From: Quillaja saponaria
Lineage: Eukaryota > Streptophyta > Magnoliopsida > Fabales > Quillajaceae
Assembly: GCA_029379385.1 (NCBI GenBank)
Contig: CM055607.1
Location: 37,197,235 to 37,261,234, forward strand
Reading direction: 5' to 3'
DNA: 64,000 nucleotides
Part shown: positions 1 through 13,300 of the stretch, one piece after another
How the letters are laid out: every line of letters starts with the position of its first letter
Numbering within the stretch: the stretch's first letter is position 1
Position numbers and translations under genes: made by a program
Notes under the pieces: model-generated
Databases searched by the model: none
What the model was told of the DNA's origin: nothing
Seen by the model: only the letters and a program-made list of their open reading frames with translations

Positions 1-99
1 AAGGTTTAAATTCTAAACAAGAATTATGGAGTGCGATTTCAGTGACATTAGAGGAGACTTGACTGAAATAACTTTGGATTGCCAAACAATCCCTACAAA

Positions 100-510
100 A
101 GACGTGTTTAAGTATTTAAGTTTATTTATACAAAAATATATCACAATTGAGTATGATATGAACCATTGGATCAAGGCAGGATAGGTGAAGAGGCGAAGTG
201 CTTCGGGAGTTTTATGTGAACCTAAAACCCTAAATAAGTTGAAAGGAAAATTCTATAGGACGGTAGTAAGACCGATTATGCTATATGATTTTGAATGTTG
301 GGCAATTAAAAAATAGCACTCACATAAGATGGAAGTAGCCAAAATACAAATGTTGAGACAGATGATTGGGTATACAAGAAATGATAGAATATGAAATTAG
401 GAGATCTGTAAGGTGGTGGAGGTAGTACATATCGAAAAGAAAATGAGAAACAATCGGTTACGTTGGTTGGGATTTAAGGCTTAGCTGAGTTAAGTTGAGT
501 TGAGATTTTA
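100..510 (+). mobile_element. LINE (non-LTR retrotransposon) 3' fragment, decayed
   Basis: The plus strand reads, with stops and frameshifts, as the end of a plant LINE reverse transcriptase. Recognisable short stretches are KLKGKFYRTVVRPIMLY, CWAIK and MLRQMIGYTRNDR, followed by RENRLRW-like residues. The familiar 3' tail (ATTTAAGGCTTAGCTGAGTT) follows directly after the NNRLRWLGF-like residues, so the stretch normally lying between them is deleted. It has no coding capacity. The same family occurs at 2,901-3,271 and probably at 49,885-49,935. Confidence 0.7.
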
Positions 511-2098
511 TATTATTTAATGTGATATTAAGGATATTTTTTTATTACTTGACTAAATTAAATATATTTATTATTTAGTTTATTTATTTATTTATAATTT
601 TTTTTAATTAATCTATAGCTTTTTATTTAATTATTTATTTTACGTAATATAATGATATTTTTGTTATTTAACTGTACTAAATTGATTCCATAGAAATAGG
701 TATAAGAAATCCAATCCCTTAGGTGAGTTTAAGGATTCCATTATGAGGTTAAATATGTATTACACCAAAGAATGTGTATTCCATAGAATTATGCTTGAAG
801 AGAAAAATAGAATCAGGCTAATCTCTTAAAAATATATATAAATATACTTTTAATTATACTAAAAATATATAAATTCTCATGATGCACAATTTTCCATCAT
901 CCTTTTCAACTTTATTTTTAATTTTCTTTTATGCTCCAATCCAATACAACATTTAAAATTCAGTGGAATCAGGTAATCTCTTAAAATTTTCAAATTTGTA
1001 TTTGTAACTTTTAATATTAGCCAGCAAGTTTCGTAAGCTCCAATCTAAAATGACATTTAAACTCCAATAATTTTATTTTTTTTCAAGTACAAGCCCTATT
1101 TTGTATTTGAAACTTAATTGATTAAAAGAAAATATCAAATTTATTTGCATTAATTAGAGAAAAATTATATAAATAACATTAATTTTCTTCCAAAATATCT
1201 ATTAGAAATTAAATTAATTGAGTTAGTTGAAGAAAATAAAAAAGTAATTAACATTATCCAAGTTAAAATTAAGGGATCAAGTTGAAATATTTTAATAATA
1301 AAAAATAAAAAAAAAAGCAAAATTAATCCATAAAACAATTATGAGTATTTTAATTTGTGTTGTTGAGGACCCATTAGAGAGAAAACGGTGACCCCTCTCC
1401 AGCGGTTCCCTTACATCCAACGGCTACTCTATCTCCCAAAAATTAAATTTAGACATTGCAGCAACTTCGAGAAGGATTTCAGTGCAGATCTCCAGAGACT
1501 AGGTGAAACTGAGTAATAATGCTCAATCAGAGCCATATTTGACTCATTTTGCACAATGTATTCTTGGTGCCAGAAATGACCAGTCGTTATGAATGTCTGC
1601 ATTCTCTTGGCAAGGGATTAAGATTTGGATCGTGCTTCTGCATTGTGTTCATTGTAAGAACCTACTGCATCCACAAATAACATCATTTTTGCCCGTTTAT
1701 GTTCTTGTAATGCCCAAAACCTAAAAGGACACGATTAAGGAGAAGCTGATTGTATCCAGGAAGTCTACTGTGTTGAAAATCACTTGAGAGCCCAAATCTT
1801 AAATAGAGACATCTCACTAAATGCATAATACAGTGAAAAATCATGGATAAATGTATTTGCACTGATCCTGAACGGCGAAGTTCGATAAACAACAGGAATT
1901 ATGTACATCTCATTCCAATAACATACTGATGACGTTCTCCTTTGTGCTATATCCAACAGCACCTTCATTCAAGCAAGTATAGGGTTGCCTCTTTTCCCCC
2001 TTGTCGATTTACAAAGTTCCCTGCCATTTTAAGCAGCGCAATAGAGTCTGATCCTACGTCTCTCCATTGGGTAGATCCATATGCATTGAAAGTGAACT
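511..2098. other. A/T-rich spacer and 3' flank of the Ariadne gene
   Basis: Positions 511-1,350 are very A/T-rich with no reading frame I can support. The part from about 1,370 to 2,098 is less A/T-rich and lies directly downstream of the stop codon of the minus-strand Ariadne gene, so its 3' UTR probably lies here. Small frames in this interval look random. Confidence 0.5.
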
Positions 2099-5000
2099 TC
2101 AGCGATGTTGCTGGCACATCTGGCAGACAGCAGCAGACCTTACATTTGCATATGTGCAATGGTCACAAGACCAGTGGCCTGAATCATCAATATTTCTGGA
2201 ATTAATTGATTTAGATGTAGTACCCTTGCTCCTCCCACCTCTTCCCTTGCCGCTACCCCCGCCCAAGCTTTTTGAGCCTGCTGTCCTGCTGCAGGCTCCA
2301 TGGGAGTCCACATCCGATAAACCATTTTCTAGAGCTTGGACTAAATTCTCAAAGTAGTTACGCGTCACGCTGCATTTATTAGTCACATGGTAAAAGGGAA
2401 GTGAAACTTACAGTAGTAAGTAAAACAGGTGTATGGGGAAAAAGAAAAGAAAAAGAAGTTCAACAACAACCAATTAGCCGCCTCAAGATCATTATTTTCA
2501 ACTAAGATAACATAAAGACAGACAAGTTTTGGACCTAGATAAAACCTACCATGCATCAATTATCAAACTTATGGGGCTTCTTTTTAAGTCTACTTATCAC
2601 AAAATATACTGGAGTTCTAGCAAATCTGGAATTATAATCTCAGACTACTTCCAATTGATATCAAACTCCAATACATTATCAGTGGAGGCAGACCTGGTTA
2701 GTCCAGCAAGCTTTGTGCGAAACTCATTGAAATCTTTTAAAGGGCCCTCAGCAGTAAGATAAAAATGTAGATCCTTCTCTGCACACTGGTGAAGTCGTTC
2801 CAAGCCGGACTCAGCCTCACCTACTCGCAGCCGAACAGATAATGTTGACAAAAACAAGAAGATACAAGACATTTTCAACAGCTATAGTCTGCTATAAAAT
2901 CGCATAAGATGAGAGTAGCTTAAATGTAAATATTGAGATGGATGACTAGATATACAAAAAATGATAGAATATGAAATGCGGAGATACGTAAGAAGGTTGA
3001 GGGGCACCATTGAAGAGAAAATGAGAGAGAACTGTTTACGTTAGTTTGGACATATCAGTGGATGCCGTAGTTAGGAAAAGTGACTTGGTGCAGGTGATAG
3101 GTGTTGGTAGGTGTTAGACGGGATACAAGAAAACCGAAACTTACATGGGGGCTAAGAAGGATATGAGTGCTCTAGGCATTACTAAAAACGATGCCTTAGA
3201 TCAATGCGAATAGCGGAAAAAAATTCATATAACCAACCCCAATTAGTTTAAAATTTAAGGCTTAGTTGAGTTCTGCTATAAAATTAGTGAAAACAAAAAA
3301 TTTTCAAGAGGTCAAACAAGTGTCTGGGAACTCTTCCCAAAACATATTCTCCATATCAGGTTTAAATTGAAAGAGCTTGGTTTCTACTTAGTTTAGGGAA
3401 ATTAATTTATTTAGGGAAAATAATTTATTTAAAACTTCCATTTTTTTTAAACTTCTTATAAGTACAAATAAAAAAATAATCCACCACGTGTTTACTTTAG
3501 GCTGAAGGTGAAAGCATACCTTGCAAGTACTCAAAGAACTGTCTCTTAGCATGCTCATACTCAGGTAAATAATAGCCATATGCATATGTCCATTTCAAAA
3601 CACGCCTGCATTCAACAATCTGAAAGCACAGTACAGTTAGTAAGATAATGCATTATCCTTCCATACATACAATGCATAAACTATTATATACCTGTAACCA
3701 GGCCTCTGTTATAAATTTTAGTTGTGACTCGGGCTGGCACTGTATGTCACTGAGTTTCTCGAGCTGCATTAACACAAAAACATCAATTGTAATCATAATT
3801 TGAATGCTGTAAAAAATTGATGGGACAAATCTCTCCTCCACTCCACCAATATAAGAACCAAAATCACAATTAGATACCAGCTTTATTGATTGTTTCAAAT
3901 AATTATGAAATTTCTTATTCTAAGGTAGGGTTTATTTTTCTAGTAATGTATTTTTAAAGTACTAAAATCTTAATTTTTGGATCTCAGGAGGTGTAAACTT
4001 TACTCGTGTCACATCTTCAATAGAAAGAAAGCTGTTGCAAAAAAGAAAAAAAAAAAAAAAGCTCCATGGTGTACAAATTAGAGTATAATCATTATTGTAC
4101 ACACTCCACAATTAAACAGAAAAATATATCATAAAATAATAGAACAGTATTTTAATTCTTCATTCTTTAGGTACTTTGTGGGAGCTTTTTTTTTTGTTTT
4201 GCACAATCCTAGTTTAGAGGGATTGCACCCGCTTACTACTTTCTTTTAAAGAAATTTTACAAATCAAAAGAACAAACAACAGCTTCATACACGGTTACAA
4301 CCAACACTAACTTGAATTTCTTATTAGTGAAAACCCAGTAAAACAACCACGATAACATTGTCAATTGAAAACAACTAAACTAAGCTGGCTTACATGCTCA
4401 GATTGCATTTGCTGCAAGTCCTCAAGCGCTTTTTGCCTAGACTGCAATGGGCAATGCAGATAGTTAGATTAAGCACGCACGAGAACGGGAAATTACATAA
4501 CGCATCTAATTACATGTTGCTATTGACTTCAGAACTCAATTCCTTATTTGTCCTAACTAACAAAACCACAACATATGGAAACAGATACACTTCACCAAAA
4601 CCACTGCATTGAAACTTAACCATACATAAACATCACCATAACCACTGCATTCAAACTTAAACATACTGATTGGTTGGTTGCCCATCTTTCATAATAGTGT
4701 GTATATCTCTCAAGAGAGTTCTTGGCCATCTCTCTCCGTTTTTCAGAATCATCATACTGAAAGCGACAACATAAGTAAAAATCAAAAAACTTCCATCAAT
4801 TCCATATACTGTATAAATTGCATAGGACTATAAACATAATGAAATAAAAGATAATATACCACGCCCTCTTGTTTTGCTGTTTCATAACGATTACAGGCAT
4901 AAAAACCACCAGTTTTCTCACCATGCTCTGACCACGCCCCAAGGCAAAGCCTGAAAGCACATACGAACAATTTCGTGTGACCCAGTGTAGATATCAAAAC

Positions 5001-8000
5001 GGTTTTTTTTTTTTTTTTTTTCTAATATTTATAAAACTACTTATATCTATTAGAAAGCATCAAAAGATATACACAAACATGGACAGGATGGAATCCCCAC
5101 AATAAAATCAGAATTGGAAAACATAAAAAGTATTCAGTTGAAATACTCGATCTTTCTATTTTTGATGAAGGGGAATGGCCCATAACAACTGAACCTTGCA
5201 ACATAAAATCCAAGTGTATGGTACCCCTTCTGATGTAGAATTGTAAAGAAACTCAGTTTGGTATCCAGCAAACAGGCTGATTTTAACTTAAATCTGTGGG
5301 GTATGTGTGCCATGTCCAATTGAAAGGATTCTTATAGATTTTGGATATCAAGTTATTATAATTTTTTATCTTGGGAAAGTTATTTTTTCTTCTTCTTTTA
5401 TGTCCATGGGCAGCTTTGTAAATTTAGATTATATTCTAGCACAGTATTTTTTTATTTTCAGTTATATATATTTAGGGTTTTTAGATTATTAAGTCTTTAC
5501 AAGTCCTAGGTTTCCGTTCTTGCCTTGCAAGTTAAGCTATTTAGTTTCCTTATCTGAGTCCTTCTCCTGGTAAGGGGAAAGGAATTCTTTAGTGTATAAA
5601 CAGATCTCTTGAACTCAAAAGAATTCAAATCTCAATGTGGAATGTTGTAAGTTGAAGTGTGAGGCAAGCAACCTTTCTGTTTTCCTTCCCCTTTCCCCTC
5701 TATCTTTAGATTTTCAAGCTGTTCCTCTTTTTGGGATTGAAAAATTTAGCTAAGGGTGAAGGTAGAGAGAGGAGGACAGTCCTCCTAATGCAGAATTAAT
5801 GCTGGCCATTTTTGGAATGTACAAATCCGCTTAAGGTACCTGTTAGGAAAAAAAAAAAAAAAAAAAAACCTTCATTTCATCCTTCATAACAAAATCACAT
5901 CTTATAAGGGGAACCGTAATGTATACAATCTAATAATACTCGAGGACCCCATACCCATAGGAGTGGATTCTATCCATACATAATCAAACATACAGAAGTT
6001 GAATGTTGCAGTATCAACATGCTAGCAAACACACTTTAAAATGATCAAGTCCTGATTTTTTTTCCAGCTAATCAAGGATCGTAGGACTAGAAACTGATAT
6101 CTAATTAAAATTTATGTGTGGGACTTACCAGCAAAACTCAAACTTACAAGGTGGGGTGCACATCATATGCATACAGCCTTGGTTTTTCTCAATTGGCCGC
6201 TTGCACTTTGGACAAGGTTTGGAATTAGCCAATATCCTGAGACTCAGAAAGACATGATTTAGCATCCAGCCAAGGGAGTAAAAAAAATTAACAGAAAATA
6301 TATTTGTTGAAGCATCTGAAGTAAACAAGATTTTATACATGGCATTGGTAACTTAACTACATGAGGAACAGATAGACACTAACGCAAGCATACTAAACAA
6401 GAAATTGCTGCTAATGAATTTGAAGTCCGACAATTTAGCAACATTTGATTACCACGAGATGAAATATTAATCTTTCTGAGTACAATAACAAGGAAACTAC
6501 TTATTTAGATCTCCCAGAATTTGATTACAGATGAAACGGAATTTACCCACTCAAGCAGCAGTCAGGGCAGTGTGAGATTATTCTTTCACTATATCCTCCT
6601 CTTAATACCACCCCATGACTCTAGCATGCAATGACTTCGTATTTTAAGTGTGACCTACTAAATTAAATAGGCCTTTGCATAAAGCACACCAGAAGCAACA
6701 ATTATCATACCAATTCATATTTTCAGATTCAGCACTATTCTTCAATATCCACTTGGCTACAGTAACACAATCAACGGGACGGTGAGCTTCTTCAGTACAC
6801 TGCAAGGTCAAATTTACAGGTAAGCTTCCAAGGAAAGAAAAAAATAAATAAAAATGTAAGGATGAATAGGATAGCCTTTCTTACAAAACTAAAAAAGATA
6901 AAATTTAGCACAAATCTTGCTCTAATCATAGTGACTTACATTCCAGCAAAAGCTATAGGAACAATGGCATGTTACATCATAGCTTCCACTGCCAACTATG
7001 AAGTCCACAGCATAATCACAGCCAGGAGCAGGACACCATTTTGTCTACAAAATAATTCATGAAATGACCATTCCAAATTTAATAAATATACGAAGTTTAC
7101 ATGAAAGCATTTCTGACACATTAATGTTTCTTATCACATATATACAAAATTAGAACCAACCTAGGCACAAACAATAACATACAAAATATTTAATTAACCA
7201 TAAACAGCTTTAAACTTTTCACAAACTGCCATATACTTCTATTTTTTTTTTAAAAGGAGCAAAATGAAGCATATATCAACAAGGATGCCACATTCAGGCC
7301 ATAAAGTTTGTGATCTTACTGAGTAGCATGTTGAGCCAGTGAGAAGCAACATGTCCACAAATGAGTAAGATAAACATTAAAATTAAAAATTAAGGAGTGC
7401 AATGAACATAAAAAGGTTAAGATGCACTTCACAACACATGGAATTATAAGATGTAGGAAAATCGAGTTGGATTGCTATGCAATGTGATTACATGAATATA
7501 AAAAACGAATCATTCCGAGTAGGAAAATAAAAAGATTAGATTAATACAGAAATGAATTACAGAGATATAATGAACAATATAGATCATATGTTCCTAACTT
7601 TCAATTGGAATGACACCAGGAAAATATCAAAGTCCTTACTTACAAATAACACTATATGATTGTTCTGTCAGATATATGCACATCATATAGTGTTGTGTGT
7701 ATGTGCGTCCCCACACATTCTTGTTTAAACATGTATGAGATACTATTTTATGATGATGGTGATAATTTCATGTCTCATTCATAGACAGTAATTTTATTTT
7801 TGGTGACCTAAAGACAGAAAAATACTTCTGACCATTGCAAATATAATAAGTGTGACCCACAAATTATTCTCTTCTATTTCTGAAAGCTCACCTTCCTGTT
7901 GTCTTCAATATAAGATCTGACAAAATAGCGAGAATACTTCTCTTTATCTTTAATAGATGCCAATGAATTGATCATATCTTGGCCAACAGCTGCACCACAA

Positions 8001-10312
8001 GATGGATCAGGACATCGCAACATCAAACATCCAGGACCATCATTAATGGCTGTGCTAATATAACCTGCAAGTGTTAGAAAGTGGAATGAGTAAAAACTCA
8101 AAATGACGCAACCCAGAAGCGATATTTAAATATGGAAAACAAGCAAATATATACATATATATACAACTCATCTCACCAACAGAAGGCAACTACCAGCAAT
8201 AAGGTGGGCCAATCAACTACAAATGAGCACCTGACTCAGTAATCCTGAGATATACATCATATATAATAGAGGGAAGTCCAAGGAAGAAGAAGCAAGGGAC
8301 ACAATGGCATTCATCCAACCCTAAGTCAAAGCGATGTGTCTATAAATATAGAGCTATAAACAGGAATTCCTCAACAGATCACCACAAAAAATGAAACAAT
8401 GAGCAAGTCACAAATGTCAGAAGGACTTGGACAAATATTCTTCTTCTGTTATATAAGAGATTCACCAACATATTCCAAGGGGACAGTACCCGTGAACAAA
8501 AGGAAGTACTTTAGAGTTTAGAAGTAAACCCACCTAAGAGGGGGAATAAAGGCAACAAGAAACCCTCATCCTTAAGAATCAGAGATAAAAGTGATAAAAA
8601 ATATGTGCAATTACAACCCAACCCAAGCTGAATAATATCATTAGTAACCAGTGCTTCAGATCTCCAAAATAAATTCTTCCCATCAAACACCCACGTATTA
8701 CCTATACTATTCTAATCAATCACCACCTAAAGAAAATTAGCAACAAATTCGTGAGCAAAAGGCCTGTCTTATCCCCAGCTGTACTTGCACGTCTCCATAC
8801 AAGTCCTTTATCCTAGCATGCAAGACCTAACTGCTAAAAAATAGTAAATACCAAAAGCACTTTTCCTTTTGTTTTTGTTGATTAGGTTACTCTTGGTCCT
8901 CTACTCTGTACTCTCTCCCCTACTTCTTACTATATGATATCTTTTTCTTAAAAGAGGAACCAAAAAAAAAAAAACAGAATCAGGAGAATGAGTAAGGTAA
9001 AATTATGTCTTGCAAGAAAAAGAGCTTGAGCTATGTAAGGTCCAAATCCTCCAACCAGGCCTTCAATGGAAACAACAAGATTCAAGAATATAAACCAGTA
9101 GAGTAGAATTAAATCAAACTGTTCACTGTTATTGATATTCTCCAAATAAGTGAAAATTCCAACAAACTGAAGAGTTCTATCTTGTTCATCCACCATGCAA
9201 CTAATAGAATTATCTTGTTGGTTTAGGGAGTTTTCTTTATTTGACATCAGAGGATTGGATAGCACTTTCATACAAGTTGTAGCTTACTTATTTTCTTTTA
9301 CTTTTTCTATTCTTTCTTTATAATTAGGAGGATTCATCAACTCAGTGTTATTAAAGGCTCCCGCGCAAGGGGTCTTTAGAGCCTTAGTTCTAGGCGCTAG
9401 GCGCAGGTGTGTGCCTGAGGAAAGCCAGGCGCCTACTAAAGAAAACAACAAAAATTGTTACAAGCAAGAATTTTTTACTTCCATCAAGTAAAATCTAGCA
9501 TCAATAATAAAAATAGGAAGAAAAAAGTAGCTACAGGCAAGAATTCCAAGTAAAAAAAAGAAAAAAAATTAGCTAAAGAAACGAGGTCAACATGTAGTCC
9601 ACTAAGTTCAACAAGTAAAAACTATCTCTAATACTAAAACAATAAAATTAGTGCTTTTGCTTTCTAAAATTCCTAGTAAGTCCAACAAGTAGTCAACTAA
9701 GAGCCTAGGTGTGTGCCTGAAGGGCCTAGATTGAGCCTGAGTGAATGAGCCTCGCCTGAGGGGTGTTGAGGTGAGAAGGCTAGAACCTCTCGCCTTTTGA
9801 GCCTGAGGCGCGCCTTTAATAACACTGCATCAACTTCCTCTTTCAACTCATTTCCTTCAAGTTTATGTACAAGTTCTATATGACAAAATGAGAAAACGAA
9901 AAAGAAAGACTAATTCAACATAAATTCTTAAGTTATTAGTAAGGCCCCAATAATGGATTTAGACATCTAACACAGTCCCTCATACAAAAGCTCGTTCAGT
10001 TTGAACACATGGCCATTGGTCAAGGTAAGACTAGCACATTCCTTGTGGTGGAAATGCAATATAGGAAATGGAGTGGCCAAAATTTGAACTCCATGCACTA
10101 GGTCAATAAGTATCTTATATATGTCAAAGAAACACCTCATCATAAAAGCATGCTGCCCCATGAATGTACACCTCTAACAAGTTCGGATGGTATTATACAC
10201 AATGGATGTCTATAGCTAAACAAAATAGCCAGCTTTAAGGAGTACGGACAAATGAGGATAGATAAAAATTGGACCAGTGCCTTCTAGTACAATGGTTATG
10301 ATGTTTTTTCAA

Positions 10313-10343
<31 letters not shown>

Positions 10344-13300
10344 AAAATATCATATCTTATGTGTGTGTGTGTACACACCAAGTTCTTCAATTCAGTAACT
10401 AAGACAAGCCAATGTACCAAGTCCTCCTAAATAAGTATAGCCACTATCCAAGATAGTGTAAAAATAAAATCAACCTAATCTATGTAAAAGGCTTGCAATT
10501 ACTATCCAGGCATCATAAAGGCAAATCATAGATTTCATTCATTTTACAGGGAAAAAATGTGTAAGAACTATATACTTGAACAAACCTGCCCAGCATGAGC
10601 TACAAAAAGGATGACCACAAGCAGCAGCATGCAACTTATCACAAGGATAGGTTTCAAAACAGATCCCACAAATAAGCTGTCAATATAAAAAAAAGAATTT
10701 TAAGAGGAGAATTCACTCTCTATATATGCATGTGTGCATAGGTTTATGCATATGCATGCGCGCATTGACGTTAGGATCAAATCACACTAATGTAAGACTA
10801 AAGAAATCTGACACCAACCGTCAACTTTCCACTGAATGTGTTCCCAAAGAAAGCAACTGTTAGATTAGAATCCTCATCTCATGCTCATCACATTTCATGT
10901 CAAGGGTAGAGAAATGGTTTTCCATCCATCACAATTAAAACTGATATGCTATACAGTTTTCAAATTACAAGGTAAAATCACCTAATAGATAAAATAGTTA
11001 ATGACATCTATTTTACACTACATGAAATTTGGCACAAGTGATGAACATTATAACAATTTCCAAAGCAGGACTTACAATACTTACAATACTTACAATACTT
11101 ACACTAGTGTCTTTTCATCCCAACTTAAATATGCATACATTTGATCCTAACAGACACACGATAGGGGACACACATCCATGTGCATCCTTTTACTTAATAT
11201 TAGAGCACTTATTCATATTGAAAGATGAGAGAACCATTTGAATAGATCATGAATTACATGGATTAAACAAGAGATCATATGACATTTTGTATGAATCATA
11301 CAATCACGTGGCTTTTTAATGTGGTTTTAATTCTTGACCAATGAGAGGAGGAAACCACAATCACTAGAATAGATCATGAATTACAGGTATTTAACCACAA
11401 CCACAGGATCAACCATATGAATGATCATGACTAAAACAAGAGAACATTTAAATAATCACACAAATTTTACCTTTTAAATGTTGTTTTATTCTTCACCAAC
11501 CCAACGGTTGAGATTAGTTTTCTCATTTTTCATAACAAATTGATGCTCTCGTTAATACACTCTTTCATTGTGCCTATGCATGTTTATACAAATAGTATAT
11601 ATATTATATATAAACATACATAGTATATGTACACATCCTCAGATTCCACACACAAATGCTTACTTCTCTAGCATTTTGATATTCAACAACAGGCTCCTCC
11701 AATAAGCCGACAGCCCATCCGGACCTTTTCTTCATCTGCAAACCACTGATCATGTACTTTACCAACATTCCTGTCAATACATGTAAGGTTCTTAGAACAA
11801 TAACAACCCAAGGGCATCATACCCTATTTATCTAGTCTATAGAAACTTAGTAATAGATGATGAAAGTTTTACATGATGAAAGTTTTACATGAAATAACAT
11901 TTCAGACAACTTAGTTTTACTTTGCTTTAGTGCAGAAAATCAATACTTTCCTAGTATGTACAAAATGTTCATTAAATTACTTAAGGGAATTTCGGCCTGC
12001 CCATTTTACCCACCTTTGCTTTGAGATTTCTCACTTTAACCACCTGTGCTTTGACTATTAGCAACACTGTTTTGTTCGTCCATCAAAGACACAAGCAAGC
12101 AAACATTGAAATGACTTCACAGAAAATTCATTAAGCTCCTTAAAGTCAATTCTAATCCATTCTACATATAAACCCAGCATCAGCTACCCTGCAAAGTTTC
12201 AGCAAATTCTTGGAAAAATAGCACAAATTTTTCCACCACCAAATAGTACCACAACTTGAAGAATTAGTTCAGTAGGTTCCATTTATTGGTTCTCTCAAAA
12301 ATAAAATGGTTAGAAGTCAAAGGATGTCTCAAAGAATTAGACTTATATTTACTTGGTTTTTTCTTTTGTAATCTTGCATTGAAGGAACACACATGAACAT
12401 CTTGCATAGTGTTGATTAGTGTTGATTGCTTAATTACATGGCAATATTCAGTGCCACTCAAATTGAACATAAATGGCTTCTGTTTTTATTATTCAACTCC
12501 AGAGATCATTGGAAATATCTACTCTAAACTAGACGCAGCTCCTTCAACAGAGCAAACCCCCACCCCTTCCACCGCCCTCATGAGCCTCAGTTGTGACCTA
12601 TACATACTGTAAGCTGCTCCAAACTTGCTCCTTCCTCGTTCATCTTTGCAAAATGCCACAATTATATCTTGGTGATATCAACTTTATCCTTATTTTCTCT
12701 TAAGAAATTCATAATCTTCAGAGTCAATTGGTGATACTATTTTACAGAGGACAAGGTTCCTTTAGAGTCAATATGACCCGTTGTGCCCAATTTGATGAAG
12801 TTTGGACCATCAGAGTCAATGAGTCTGATGATCCATTTCCTATTCCAACCTACTTAGTGTTATTTTTGTGCAGCGAAAAACACATGATTGGTGGGATCTT
12901 ATTGGTTCAGTAGTCTTTCACAAGCATTTTCCAGTAAAAGCAGGCAGTGTTGCTATCAGAACCAAGAACAAGTAGGCAAAGTTTGCTTCCCTTAAATCAA
13001 AATAAGTATCTAATGGGTTATACAACTTGTTGACATGGTCACAGAATTACCAATTAGAGTAGCGGAGCAGTAAGCTAGCAGCAACATTTGAAATTGAAAG
13101 CACAGTAGATATCCTCATAATATCGTCCTCTTGACGTCGACGAATATCCATTTCACTCAAGATGGTATAGTTTTGCTGAGATAAGAAAGTAGCCATGCTT
13201 GGTGTCATTGAGACAATAAAACTTATGAGTAAGCATTTTTGCTTCAGTATTTGCCAATAGTAAAAGAGTTGAACATTCAAAGAACAAGGGAAATAAGTGT

